Source: Helicobacter cinaedi CCUG 18818 = ATCC BAA-847 (GTDB lineage: Bacteria; Campylobacterota; Campylobacteria; Campylobacterales; Helicobacteraceae). Taken from it: 55,351 nucleotides of DNA. The stretch is taken from NCBI RefSeq assembly GCF_000155475.1, contig NZ_DS990392.1:254809-310159 (forward strand), in the 5' to 3' direction. Position numbers and translations under genes: made by a program. Of the stretch, positions 28,139-36,696 are shown piece by piece. The stretch's first letter is position 1; every line of letters starts with the position of its first letter. A model generated the notes under the pieces. The model had not been told where the DNA came from. It was given only the letters and a program-made list of their open reading frames with translations, and did not search any database.

Positions 28139-28696
28139 ATGACAGAGCCGAAGAAAATCACAGCCCCTTTAAGTAAAGAAGTGGCAAAAAGCCTAAAAGC
28201 AGGGGAAAGCGTACTTATAAGCGGAACGATTCTAGCTGCTCGTGATGCTGCACATAAGGCATTGACTGAAGCATTGGCAAGGGGAGAAAAGCTCCCTGTG
28301 GATTTGGCAGGTGAGACGATTTACTATCTTGGTCCTACTCCTGCAAAGCCGGGCAATGCGATAGGTTCAGCAGGTCCTACAACAAGTGGGAGGATGGATA
28401 AATACACGCCTACAATCATAGAGCAGGGTATTCACGGAATGATAGGCAAGGGCTATCGTAGCCAAGAAGTGGTGGATTCTATGGTGAAGCACGGCGTTGT
28501 GTATATGGTAGCTGTGGGCGGTGCAGCGGCACTCATTTCTAAATGTATTACAAAGTATGAGGTGCTAGCTTACCCAGAGCTTGGACCTGAAGCGGTAGCA
28601 AGGCTTACAATTGAGAATTTTCCAGCGATTGTGGCTATTGATTCACAAGGGAATAACTACTATGAAGTAGGACAAGCCCCCTACAAACTCGTCTAA
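28139..28696 (+). CDS. Class I fumarate hydratase (Fe-S), beta subunit
   Basis: Swivelling-domain subunit, 185 residues from the ATG at 28139, which has AAGGAGGAG. Diagnostic strings are GTILAARDAAHKAL, YLGPTPAKPGNAIGSAGPTT, SGRMD and GGAAALI. It completes the heterodimeric enzyme with the preceding gene. It is convergent with, and only 3 bases from, the fadL-like remnant. Confidence 0.88.
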   Translation: MTEPKKITAPLSKEVAKSLKAGESVLISGTILAARDAAHKALTEALARGEKLPVDLAGETIYYLGPTPAKPGNAIGSAGPTTSGRMDKYTPTIIEQGIHGMIGKGYRSQEVVDSMVKHGVVYMVAVGGAAALISKCITKYEVLAYPELGPEAVARLTIENFPAIVAIDSQGNNYYEVGQAPYKLV

Positions 28697-28699
28697 CTT

Positions 28700-29090
28700 C
28701 TAAGAAGCCTCCAGCTTCACCACCCAGTCCATAGATAAGCCTGATGGGGTGGTGAAGTTTAACCCAAAGTTTGTCTTTAATCCTAAAATCTCATAAGTGC
28801 GAGTTTTATAAAAAATCTTTGGGACGGGCTGAAGTGTTTGCTTGGCATAGCCATCAACAATCGCTCCATTTTTACCGCCAAATTGTTCACAGCCACCTAT
28901 AGTGTTTCCAGCAGCACCACACATATTTGTGTCAGAAGCTTTCTTGCAGCTTAGTTTCATACCCTTATCCCTACTTACCACATCAAACTTAAATGTAGGG
29001 ATATAGATAATACTTGCATCTATTTCTAGCTCACGCTTATCGCCATATTCGCGGGATTATAATATGTAGAATCTGCCCCATACGCCCCGG
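28700..29090 (-). pseudogene. Remnant of a FadL/OMPP1-type outer-membrane transporter gene
   Basis: About 125 codons from the N-terminal third of a FadL barrel. AYGADSTYYNPANM is read near 29050-29088, then in another frame DKRELEIDASIIYIPTFKF, and later NFGLNFTTPSGLSMDW. One missing base near 29046 separates the two frames. The signal peptide and most of the barrel are gone; a TAG follows close to fumB. Its upstream end abuts a 5'-truncated xseA on the opposite strand. It is non-functional as a transporter. Confidence 0.75.
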
Positions 29091-30012
29091 CGAAGTAAGC
29101 AATCTTACTATTCATAGTAGCGGTTTTATTTTTTTAGCCTTAAGGATAGCAATTCTCAAGTGCGCTGTGTTATTTTTAAAGGGAATGCAAGCAAGCTAAG
29201 ATTCCAAATGCAAGAGGGGCTAAACCTCATTGTGCGTGGAAGCGTGAGTGCATACATACCGCGTGGCGAATACCAGATAAACTGCCTAGAAGTCCTGCCA
29301 GATGGTATAGGAGAGCTTTCGCTCACTTATCAGCAGTTAAAAACCTCACTTCAAGCAAGGGGATATTTTGATAACAAAAAGCCAATCCCAGCATTCCCAA
29401 AGCGTGTGGCAGTGCTCACTTCTATCACAGGCGCGGTGATAGAGGATATTAAAAAAAGTCGCACAAAAGCGGTGGAATCTTGCGAAGTTTTTTGTGCTTA
29501 ATACCCTCGTGCAAGGCGAGAAAGCAAAGGAATCTATCGCTACAAATATTGCATATATTGATAGCTTTTTTGGTACGCCTAAAGGCTTTGATGTCATTAT
29601 CATTGGCAGAGGTGGAGGCAGTATGGAGGATTTATGGGCGTTTAATGAAGAAATTGTCGCAGACGCCATTTATAATGCTAGGATACCAATCATTAGCGCA
29701 GTGGGGCACGAAAGCGATACGGTGATTAGTGATTATGTCGCTGATATGCGCGCACCCACACCAAGTGCTGCGATTGAAATGTTGTTGCCCGCTCCAAATG
29801 CTCTAACACAGGGGATAACACATAGATTTGAGTGCGCCACAAATGATATAAAGCAATTATGTAATGCCATAAATGCGCGAGACCCACAGCGTTTAGGTGC
29901 GTTTGTGCAGATTGAAAAAGATGGGGAAATAAGGACATTGCAATCCTTAGTAAGCGGTGATGAGGTGCAACTCATAGGAATCTCACAATCAAAGGGTGCG
30001 AAGATTCTCTAA
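29089..30012 (+). pseudogene. xseA: Exonuclease VII large subunit remnant with several lesions
   Basis: XseA degrades single-stranded DNA. The frame begins abruptly at GEVSNLTIHSSG inside the OB-fold domain, so the first 30-40 residues are missing. It then needs one extra T in a T7 run (29130-29136) to join FFSLKDSNSQVRCVIFKGN. It needs one A fewer in an A7 run (29451-29457) to join [20 protein letters not shown]. The catalytic region [18 protein letters not shown] and [10 protein letters not shown] are recognisable. The stretch after that is much shorter than usual, so the coiled-coil part is probably deleted too. Several independent lesions make this a pseudogene. Confidence 0.82.
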
Positions 30013-30026
30013 AGAAAGTTTTATGC

Positions 30027-30032
30027 TACAAT
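30027..30032 (+). promoter_or_regulatory. Extended -10 for the catalase-like gene
   Basis: TATGCTACAAT, 34 bases before the start, with the TATG extension typical of Helicobacter housekeeping promoters. It lies just after the xseA remnant, so the gene has its own promoter. Confidence 0.5.
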
Positions 30033-30065
30033 GTTTGGGTTAGAAATTATTGTAAGGAAGTAAGA

Positions 30066-31055
30066 ATGCAAAAAAGAATTTCACAAACTTTTGTTTGGAA
30101 TGGGCTAAAAGTGCTTGTTGTGGTGTTTTTGGGATTTGTTGGTGTGCTAAGAGCAGATGTGCAAGATGATGCACAAGAGATTGTAGAGTATTTTTACACA
30201 CTTAATGCAGAGGAGGCAAATCCACATAAAAAAATCAATCACGCTAAGGGTTTTTGCGCTATTGGAGAGTTTATCCCTAATAAAGAAGTGGCAAAGGACT
30301 TTGCTATCCCGCTTTTGCATAATAAAAGCAAGGTGAAAGTGCGATTTTCTCTAGCAGGTGGGAATCTAAAACAAAGCGATAAATCAAAAAATCGCTCCTT
30401 AGCACTAAAAATACAGGGCAAAAATGATAGTTGGGAAATGGCAATGACAAATGCGAGGATAAATTTTGCTACCAATGCAAGTGAGTTTAAGCAGTTTATG
30501 CGATTACAAGTGCAACAAAAAGAGGGTAAAATCACGCAAGATAAGGCAGATAAACAACGAGCAAAAGTGCGCTCGTTTGCAAACTTTGCCAAAGAAGTCC
30601 AATCTCTGCCAATTACACCTAGCTTCGCAAATAGCGCGTATCATAGTGTGCATACATTTGGGTTTTTACAATCAAATGGAGATTTGCTTTTGGCGCGCTT
30701 TAGCTTTATCCCAAAGGTTGGCATAAAGGGTTTAAGCAAAGAGGAATTAAATGGGCTAAATGATGAATTTTTAGAATCTGCATTTAAAAAAGCGTTATCA
30801 AAAGCTCCTGTGGAGTTTGATTTAACACTTGTTGTGCCAAATAAAAACGATAAGATTAAAGACACTGCTCAAGTTTGGGAAGGAGCAAGAGAGAACATCG
30901 TTCTTGGTACGCTAAAAGTTAGCAAGTTTGATGGGTATGGTTGTAATGGTGAGGTTTTTATGCCAAGTAATTTGCCACATGGCATTCAAGCACCAAATGA
31001 TGATATTTTTGAGCTACGCAATCTTGTGTATGCGCTTAGTGCCTCAAAAAGATAA
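30066..31055 (+). CDS. Catalase-like heme protein, exported (KatA-related, HP0485 type)
   Basis: A 329-residue small catalase-fold protein with an N-terminal membrane/signal segment (about 10-35), so probably periplasmic. The heme-side His motif is NHAKGFCAIGEF and the likely proximal Tyr is in ELRNLVYALS. VRFSLAGG and NSAYHSVHTFGFLQ are family blocks. Such proteins act as peroxidases more than catalases. It sits alone between two decayed genes and ends before a strong hairpin. Confidence 0.85.
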   Translation: MQKRISQTFVWNGLKVLVVVFLGFVGVLRADVQDDAQEIVEYFYTLNAEEANPHKKINHAKGFCAIGEFIPNKEVAKDFAIPLLHNKSKVKVRFSLAGGNLKQSDKSKNRSLALKIQGKNDSWEMAMTNARINFATNASEFKQFMRLQVQQKEGKITQDKADKQRAKVRSFANFAKEVQSLPITPSFANSAYHSVHTFGFLQSNGDLLLARFSFIPKVGIKGLSKEELNGLNDEFLESAFKKALSKAPVEFDLTLVVPNKNDKIKDTAQVWEGARENIVLGTLKVSKFDGYGCNGEVFMPSNLPHGIQAPNDDIFELRNLVYALSASKR

Positions 31056-31122
31056 TGTTAAAGTCTAGCAATTTTAGTGATTGTTGAGATTTTAGTAGAT
31101 TGTAGTGAAATCAAGTGTTTGC

Positions 31123-31154
31123 AGCACCTTTAGATTCTGGAATCTAAAGGTGCT
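31123..31154. terminator. Strong hairpin terminator after the catalase-like gene
   Basis: AGCACCTTTAGATT and AATCTAAAGGTGCT pair perfectly over 14 bp around a CTGG loop, between the catalase-like gene and the convergent DUF2229 remnant. Confidence 0.7.
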
Positions 31155-31165
31155 TGGCTTATATT

Positions 31166-31931
31166 TTATGCTTCTTGCAATGCTTTTTCTTGCATTTCTT
31201 TTTTTGCGTTTGAAAGCATTAGTTTAATGCGATTTTCTTGATTTACACGCGTAGCACTTGGGTCATAATCGATTGAAACAATGTTGCTTTGCGGGTTTTT
31301 CTCTTTGATAGTTTTCATCATTCCGCGTCCTACGATGTGGTTTGGCAAGCAACCAAAAGGTTGTGTGCAGATGACATTATTCACACCTTGCTCGATAAGC
31401 TCAAGCATTTCTGCTGTCAGCAACCAACCCTCGCCCATATTCATCGCCTCACTTACATAGCCATCAGCAAGCGATTTAGTGTGTTTGAAAGCCGCTGGTG
31501 TGCGGAAAACCCCGTGTTTTTTTAATAATGTTGATAAGGTCTTGTTGTTTGCGACAAAAATACTCAAACACGATTTTATAAATAATCCTTGCGGAGAGCT
31601 TGCCACCATACATTTTGTTTTCCACAATGCTATCGTTTATGCAGTAAAGACAAAAATCTAAGAATCCCGGTATCACAACCTCGCAATTCTCTTGCAACAA
31701 GAAATCCTCTAGGTTGTTGTTGCCAAGTGGCGAGAATTTGATATAAATCTCTCCCACGATTCCCACTTGCACCTTGCGTTCTTTGCTTCTAGGGATAGCG
31801 AAGTTGAGTGCTGTGCCGTTTAGACTTCGCTCTGTTAAGCGAAAGCCTGAAGTTAAAAGATTTGAGCCAAAAAGACATAGGCATATAAGATAAAAGATTC
31901 TCATCAATCGCATATCGCCCCCAAACTGCAT
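31166..31931 (-). pseudogene. 3' fragment of a large 2-hydroxyacyl-CoA dehydratase/activase (DUF2229-type) gene
   Basis: Only the last quarter of a protein normally over 1,000 residues long remains. KVQVGIVGEIYIKFSPLGNN begins the recognisable part, followed by IYKIVFEYFCRKQQ. After a one-base shift come FRTPAAFKHTKSLADGY, MNMGEGWLLTAEM and ICTQPFGCLPNHIVGRGM. The shift falls in an A7 run on the coding strand (31517-31523); A6 would restore one frame. The 5' part with the ATPase domains is absent, so it is non-functional. Confidence 0.8.
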
Positions 31932-32031
31932 TCTCTCTTAGTCGCTTTGTCATCAAATATCCTCGAATTTGATTTAAAATAATAGTTGTGTATGCAACTA
32001 ATTTGAAAAGCGGAATTAAAACATAGAAGAA

Positions 32032-32781
32032 TTAATGAGAATCTTTGGTGCGAGTTTTAGCAAGATAAATATTAATCATCTCAACACCCAAAGAAAAGGC
32101 AATAGCAAAATAAATATAGCCCTTTGGTATATGGAAGTGCATACTATCTGCTACAAGCGTAACACCAACAAGGATTAAAAACGCAAGGGCTAGAATCTTA
32201 ATGCTAGGATTAGATTCTATAAAGCGTGAAATGCTTTGCGATACGAAGAGCATAACAAACATGCTCACAATAATGGCAATAATCATCACAGGGAGAATAT
32301 CTACCATACCCACCGCGGTGATCACTGAATCTAGTGAAAAAACAATATCTAGCACCATAATTTGCAATAGCACTATGCCAAAGGCGGCGTATTGCTTGGC
32401 GTGGGGCTTTGAATCTTGGGGCTGCGTCATAGCGTGGATTTCTGTCGTGGCTTTGTAGATAAGGAATAATCCCCCTAGAAATAGCACAATATCACGCCCA
32501 CTTACCGCAAAATCTCCTAGTGTGAAAAGGGGCTTTGTAAGCTTCATCACCCAAAAAAGTGAGACAAGCAGGGCAATGCGAGAAAGCATAGCAAGGGCTA
32601 AGCCAAAGATTCTAGCTTTTTCACGCTTAGATTCAGGCAGACGAGCGATGATGATAGCTAGGAATATAAGATTATCAATGCCTAGCACAATTTCTAAAAA
32701 TATAAGCGTAGCTAGGGCTACCCAAGCATTAAAATCATCAACCCAAAAAAAAGCTTGATGAAAAAGATGAGAAAAATCCAT
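32032..32781 (-). CDS. TerC family integral membrane protein
   Basis: A 249-residue membrane protein of the TerC/Alx family, with seven or so helices. The conserved acidic membrane motifs are LEIVLGIDNLIF and MVLDIVFSLDSVITAVGM, in which Asp residues are thought to bind metal. The ATG at 32781 overlaps the corA stop (TAATG). Family members export manganese or help metallate secreted proteins. Pairing with corA supports a divalent-cation role; the ion is not determined. Confidence 0.87.
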   Translation of the reverse strand: MDFSHLFHQAFFWVDDFNAWVALATLIFLEIVLGIDNLIFLAIIIARLPESKREKARIFGLALAMLSRIALLVSLFWVMKLTKPLFTLGDFAVSGRDIVLFLGGLFLIYKATTEIHAMTQPQDSKPHAKQYAAFGIVLLQIMVLDIVFSLDSVITAVGMVDILPVMIIAIIVSMFVMLFVSQSISRFIESNPSIKILALAFLILVGVTLVADSMHFHIPKGYIYFAIAFSLGVEMINIYLAKTRTKDSH

Positions 32782-33749
32782 TAAATCCAACCTTTTTTCT
32801 TAAAGTAGATAATGGGGAAGATTGTGGATAGAATCATAATCACAAGCACCACAGGATAGGCAAAATCCCAATGTGTTTCAGGCATATAGTCAAAGTTCAT
32901 ACCATAGATTGTGCCAATGAGTGTGGGGGGCATCATTGCCACGGTAACAACCGTGAATAGCTTAATGGTTTTATTTTGCTCAATGTTGATTTGGTTTGTG
33001 AGAATGGTTTGAATATTATCTAGGGCGTGCATATTTACCGCGGTAAATTCTACAAGAGAGTTTAAGTCTTTAAGCACGATGGTAATATTTTTTTTCATAT
33101 CGCTATCGGCTTTATCACTTTTAAGGATAGCAGTAATGGCACGCCTTTTATCAAAAAGGGAATCTCGCACACTCATATTCAGCTCTTGCAAGGATGAAAG
33201 CTCTTCTAGCATTTCATCATAATTGATTACTTGTGAGTTGAAAACTCTTTTTCGCAACGCTCGGGTGTTTTTGGCTGCAGATTCTAGCAAGTCGGCGTCC
33301 TTTTCTACGCGGATTTCAAAGATTTTACCGATTAAATCAAAGCCATCTTCAAACACTCTGGGCGTGGCTAGGACAATTTGCTGAATCTCATCAAACACAC
33401 GGAATTCACTATAACGCAGGGTGAAAAGGATATTTTTACACAGCAAAAAGGTGATTGTTTCGTTGTGGAGTTCAGATTCTAAAGAGCGGACAAGGAAGTA
33501 GGTATTAATGGTGATACTGCCGCTGTCTTCCCAATATCTCGCGGATTGCTCAATCTCTTCTCGTTCTTCTTTTGTGGGAATTTCAAGGTTGTAAGTTTTG
33601 GAGATGTGGTTAATCTCATCGGTTGAGGGGTGAAAAAGGTCAATCCATAGAATCTTATCTTGCTCTTTTAATATGGCGGCACTTGTATCGTTGAGTAGTA
33701 GGCTTTCACGCACGATTAAGCCATTGCGTCTTACAAAAATATTAATCAT
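32781..33749 (-). CDS. corA: CorA family magnesium/cobalt transporter
   Basis: A 322-residue channel subunit. A large cytoplasmic alpha/beta and coiled-coil part is followed by two C-terminal helices. The selectivity motif YGMNF lies at the end of the first helix, before a second helix and a basic KKKGW tail. Translationally coupled to the terC-like gene downstream. The 33750-33934 gap to pgsA is divergent and should hold both promoters; I see no clear element. Confidence 0.92.
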   Translation of the reverse strand: MINIFVRRNGLIVRESLLLNDTSAAILKEQDKILWIDLFHPSTDEINHISKTYNLEIPTKEEREEIEQSARYWEDSGSITINTYFLVRSLESELHNETITFLLCKNILFTLRYSEFRVFDEIQQIVLATPRVFEDGFDLIGKIFEIRVEKDADLLESAAKNTRALRKRVFNSQVINYDEMLEELSSLQELNMSVRDSLFDKRRAITAILKSDKADSDMKKNITIVLKDLNSLVEFTAVNMHALDNIQTILTNQINIEQNKTIKLFTVVTVAMMPPTLIGTIYGMNFDYMPETHWDFAYPVVLVIMILSTIFPIIYFKKKGWI

Positions 33750-33934
33750 CGTTGTTCCTTTGCTGTATTGTGCTTTAAAAATGTTGTGATTGTAGCAAAA
33801 ACTCGTATAATTCTTGTATAACTCTTATATAACTTTTGCTTGGTTTTGTGTTAAGTTAAACAATCCGTTGTAGAATCTGACCTTATTTTTCCGCATATTT
33901 TGATTAAGATTCACAAGTATAAAAGGGATTGAGA

Positions 33935-34480
33935 GTGAAGCATTTGCCTAATATCTTAAGCATTTCAAGGATTTTTCTAGCAATTTTATTACTTTTTGTT
34001 GCTTTGCATTATGATGTGATTTTGCCTGATTTTGTGGATAGGAGCTGGGTGAATTACCTAACCTGCCTTATTTTTTGTGTGGCGTCATTGACAGATTTTT
34101 TTGATGGGTATATCGCAAGGGAGTATAGATTGCATTCGCGTTTTGGGGAAGTCTTTGATCCATTGGCGGATAAAATGCTTATTTTATCGGCTTTTATTGC
34201 GTTGCTTATTTTGGATAGGGCTTCGCCTTGGGCGGTGTTTTTGATACTCTCAAGGGAGTTTTTTATTACCGGTTTAAGGGTGATTATCGCTGGGAGTGGG
34301 GCGAGTGTAGCAGCAAGTGCGAGTGGGAAGTATAAAACGGGTGTGCAAAGTGCGGCGATTGGCTTTTTGCTCGCGGATTTCTTTCCGGGTGGGGAGATTT
34401 TGCTATGGATAGCAGTGGCACTCACATTGTATTCTGGGGCTGATTACACGATAAAATATGTGAAAAGCATAAATGTATAA
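33935..34480 (+). CDS. pgsA: CDP-diacylglycerol--glycerol-3-phosphate 3-phosphatidyltransferase
   Basis: Makes phosphatidylglycerol phosphate in the inner membrane; 181 residues, with four or so helices. The CDP-alcohol phosphotransferase motif is intact: DFFDGYIAR then GEVFDPLADK, carrying all four Asp. I use the GTG at 33935, which follows AAAGGGA and yields MKHLPNILSISRIF; a TTG six bases upstream is less likely. rseP follows 10 bases later. Confidence 0.93.
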   Translation: MKHLPNILSISRIFLAILLLFVALHYDVILPDFVDRSWVNYLTCLIFCVASLTDFFDGYIAREYRLHSRFGEVFDPLADKMLILSAFIALLILDRASPWAVFLILSREFFITGLRVIIAGSGASVAASASGKYKTGVQSAAIGFLLADFFPGGEILLWIAVALTLYSGADYTIKYVKSINV

Positions 34481-34490
34481 GTAGGGATAT

Positions 34491-35555
34491 ATGAGTATTT
34501 TTATCGCTCTTTTAATCCTTTCATTTCTTGTGTTTTTCCACGAACTAGGGCATTTTATAGTCGCTAGAATCTGCGGTGTAAAAGTAGAAGTCTTTAGCAT
34601 AGGCTTTGGTAAAAAGCTTGTGTCGTGGCAGTTTAGGCAAACAGAATATGTCTTATCAATGATCCCACTAGGTGGATATGTCAAGCTAAAAGGGCAAGAT
34701 GATAGTAACCCTAAGCTAAAAAATTATGAAGCGGATTCCTATCTTTCTAAGTCGCCTTGGCAACGCATAGCAATTTTACTTGCTGGTCCATTTTTTAATC
34801 TCTTTTTGGCGTTTTTGTTGTATATGGCTGTGGGGCTTTTGGGAAAAGTAAGCTTGTTGCCTGTGGTTGGAGAAGTGAAAGAAAACTATCCTGCTGTGAA
34901 AGCTGGGATAAAAGCAGGAGATGTGATTGTAGCGATAAATGGCAAGGAGATTAAGACTTGGGAAGAGCTAGATTCTATGATTATAGAATCTCAAGGGGAG
35001 TTGGAGCTAAAGATTCAAAGGGGGCAAGGGGAATTAAAAGAAAGTCTTCGTGTGCGTGTTTTGCCTATGGAGCAGGAAGCTCAAAATATTTTTAGGGAGA
35101 ATATTACTCGCAAGATTATTGGCATAAGCAGTGCTGGGGCGGTTGGAATGGTGCATTACAAGGGGCTAGATTCTATTGTGTTTGGGATAGATGAGAGCAT
35201 TAAGGCAAGCACGCTTATCGCACAAAGTATTATAAAGCTTATAAGCGGAGTAGTGCCTAGCAGTGAAGTTGGCGGGGTGGTAAGCATTGTCTCTGTGATT
35301 AGCGCGGCTTCGTCATCTGGGCTAACGCATTTGCTTTGGCTCACTGCCTTAATCTCTGTGAATCTTGGAATCTTAAATCTCCTGCCTATTCCCGCCCTTG
35401 ATGGAGGGCATATTATATTTAATCTCTATGAAGTAATTATGCGGAAAGCCCCAAGTGAAAATGTGGCGTATTATCTCACGCTTTGTGGTTGGGCAGTGTT
35501 GCTTGGGCTAATGCTGCTTGGGCTGTATAATGATATTTTTAGGCTTTTAGCATAA
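34491..35555 (+). CDS. rseP: RseP-type site-2 zinc metalloprotease
   Basis: Intramembrane protease of the M50 family, 354 residues. HELGHF near residues 18-23 supplies two zinc ligands and the catalytic Glu. A PDZ domain lies about 115-200 (EVKENYPAVKAGIKAGDVI). NLLPIPALDGGHI carries the third ligand. It may cleave anti-sigma factors or leftover signal peptides; the target is unknown here. It follows pgsA, as in many genomes. Confidence 0.93.
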   Translation: MSIFIALLILSFLVFFHELGHFIVARICGVKVEVFSIGFGKKLVSWQFRQTEYVLSMIPLGGYVKLKGQDDSNPKLKNYEADSYLSKSPWQRIAILLAGPFFNLFLAFLLYMAVGLLGKVSLLPVVGEVKENYPAVKAGIKAGDVIVAINGKEIKTWEELDSMIIESQGELELKIQRGQGELKESLRVRVLPMEQEAQNIFRENITRKIIGISSAGAVGMVHYKGLDSIVFGIDESIKASTLIAQSIIKLISGVVPSSEVGGVVSIVSVISAASSSGLTHLLWLTALISVNLGILNLLPIPALDGGHIIFNLYEVIMRKAPSENVAYYLTLCGWAVLLGLMLLGLYNDIFRLLA

Positions 35556-35567
35556 AGGGGGAAAGAA

Positions 35568-36245
35568 ATGTTAGCTTTGCAACTTGAACGAATCTTGCGG
35601 CGGATTGAAAGGGCGAGATTGGCTTATAACGCACATCAAATCATCTCGCTTGTGGCGGTGAGTAAGTATCAAAATGTGGATTCTATAAGGGCGTTGTATG
35701 AGTGCGGACAAAGGGCGTTTGGTGAAAATAAGGTGCAGGACTTACGCTTGAAGGCTCAAATCTTAGATGATGTGCCTTTGGAGTGGCATTTTATAGGGAA
35801 GTTGCAGGAAAATAAGATAAATGCTCTTTTAGCATTAAAGCCTAGTCTTATTCATAGTGTAGATTCACTCAAAACCGCTCAAGCGATTCAAAAGCGTTTG
35901 CAAACGCTTTTGGGGGAAGCAAAGGTTAGGGCGTTACTCCAAATCAATGCAGCAGATGAAATAAGCAAAAGTGGCGTGAGTGTAGAATCTGCTAGGGAAG
36001 TGTATGATGAGATTCTAAAAACCTGTCCTAATATCATTATGGAAGGGGTGATGTGTATCGGGGCAAATAGCCCAAATCGCAAAGAGATAGAACAAAGCTT
36101 TCAAAAAACAAGTGATATTTTTCATTCCCTGCAAGATAAGGGGGCTAAGATTCTCTCTATGGGAATGAGTGGGGATTTTGAAATTGCCATTGCTTATGGG
36201 GCAAATCTCGTGCGTATCGGCTCAAAGCTGTTTGAAGGACATTAA
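35568..36245 (+). CDS. YggS/PLPBP family PLP-homeostasis protein
   Basis: A 225-residue single-domain PLP-binding protein without known catalysis, involved in vitamin B6 and amino acid balance. The PLP lysine lies in LVAVSKYQ and is followed by FGENKVQDL, GKLQENK, SVDSLK and a closing MGMSGDFEIAIAYGANLVRIG. Start at ATG after GGGGAAAG. Probably in one unit with pgsA and rseP. Confidence 0.93.
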   Translation: MLALQLERILRRIERARLAYNAHQIISLVAVSKYQNVDSIRALYECGQRAFGENKVQDLRLKAQILDDVPLEWHFIGKLQENKINALLALKPSLIHSVDSLKTAQAIQKRLQTLLGEAKVRALLQINAADEISKSGVSVESAREVYDEILKTCPNIIMEGVMCIGANSPNRKEIEQSFQKTSDIFHSLQDKGAKILSMGMSGDFEIAIAYGANLVRIGSKLFEGH

Positions 36246-36273
36246 ACATAAAGCCATAAAAAGGAGTAGGGGA

Positions 36274-36657
36274 ATGAAAATCTTGTGGATTGCTGGAATC
36301 TTTGTGTGTGGGGCTTTTGCTCAAAGCTCTTTGGTGCATATTATGCAAAATATGGAATATGCGATGAATCAAATGGAAAAAGGCTTTTTGTATAATAAAA
36401 AAGAGTGGATTGATGAGGGGTTGGCGGAGTTTAAGATGCTTAATAAGGAATTGCAACGCACAGATCCAAATACTTATCTTGGTGCGACACAAAGGCGGAA
36501 TATTAATGTCGTAAGTGGGATTGTGGATAGGAGTGCTGAAAATATTGAAGTGCTGGAGCGGTTTTTGAAACAAAATGAAATGATGAAAAGTGCTGATGTG
36601 TATGGGCGGATTCTCTCTGGGTGTGTGAGCTGCCACGCTATCGCAAGAGGCTGGTAG
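36274..36657 (+). CDS. Periplasmic c-type cytochrome-like protein with single CXXCH
   Basis: A 127-residue exported protein. A signal peptide (MKILWIAGIFVCGAFA) is followed by a helical region with a long run of charged residues. One heme-binding motif, CVSCH, sits five residues before the end. That placement resembles class II or cytochrome c' types. I use the ATG at 36274, which follows AAGGAG; the frame extends upstream into yggS without homology. An electron-transfer role is likely, but the partner is not visible. Confidence 0.75.
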   Translation: MKILWIAGIFVCGAFAQSSLVHIMQNMEYAMNQMEKGFLYNKKEWIDEGLAEFKMLNKELQRTDPNTYLGATQRRNINVVSGIVDRSAENIEVLERFLKQNEMMKSADVYGRILSGCVSCHAIARGW

Positions 36658-36696
36658 AAATGTTAGTGGAGAGAGAATCTATTTAAGGAGTAGAAA

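Noticed and set aside
27661-28161. Minus-strand open frame of 166 codons
   Set aside because: It is antisense to the fumarase alpha gene and has an unnatural Ser/Pro-rich composition typical of a shadow frame.
29050-29125. The minus-strand motif AYGADSTYYNPANM and plus-strand GEVSNLTIHSSG at first seemed to overlap
   Set aside because: Mapped base by base, the FadL match lies before about 29089 and the XseA match after it, so this is a junction and not overlapping genes.
29014-29199. Open frame of 61 codons read as a separate gene
   Set aside because: It contains GEVSNLTIHSSG, the start of the xseA remnant, joined to unrelated codons on either side by frameshifts; it is part of the pseudogene.
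36157-36636. Minus-strand open frame of 159 codons
   Set aside because: It is antisense to yggS and the cytochrome-like gene, His/Pro-rich, and has no start signal.
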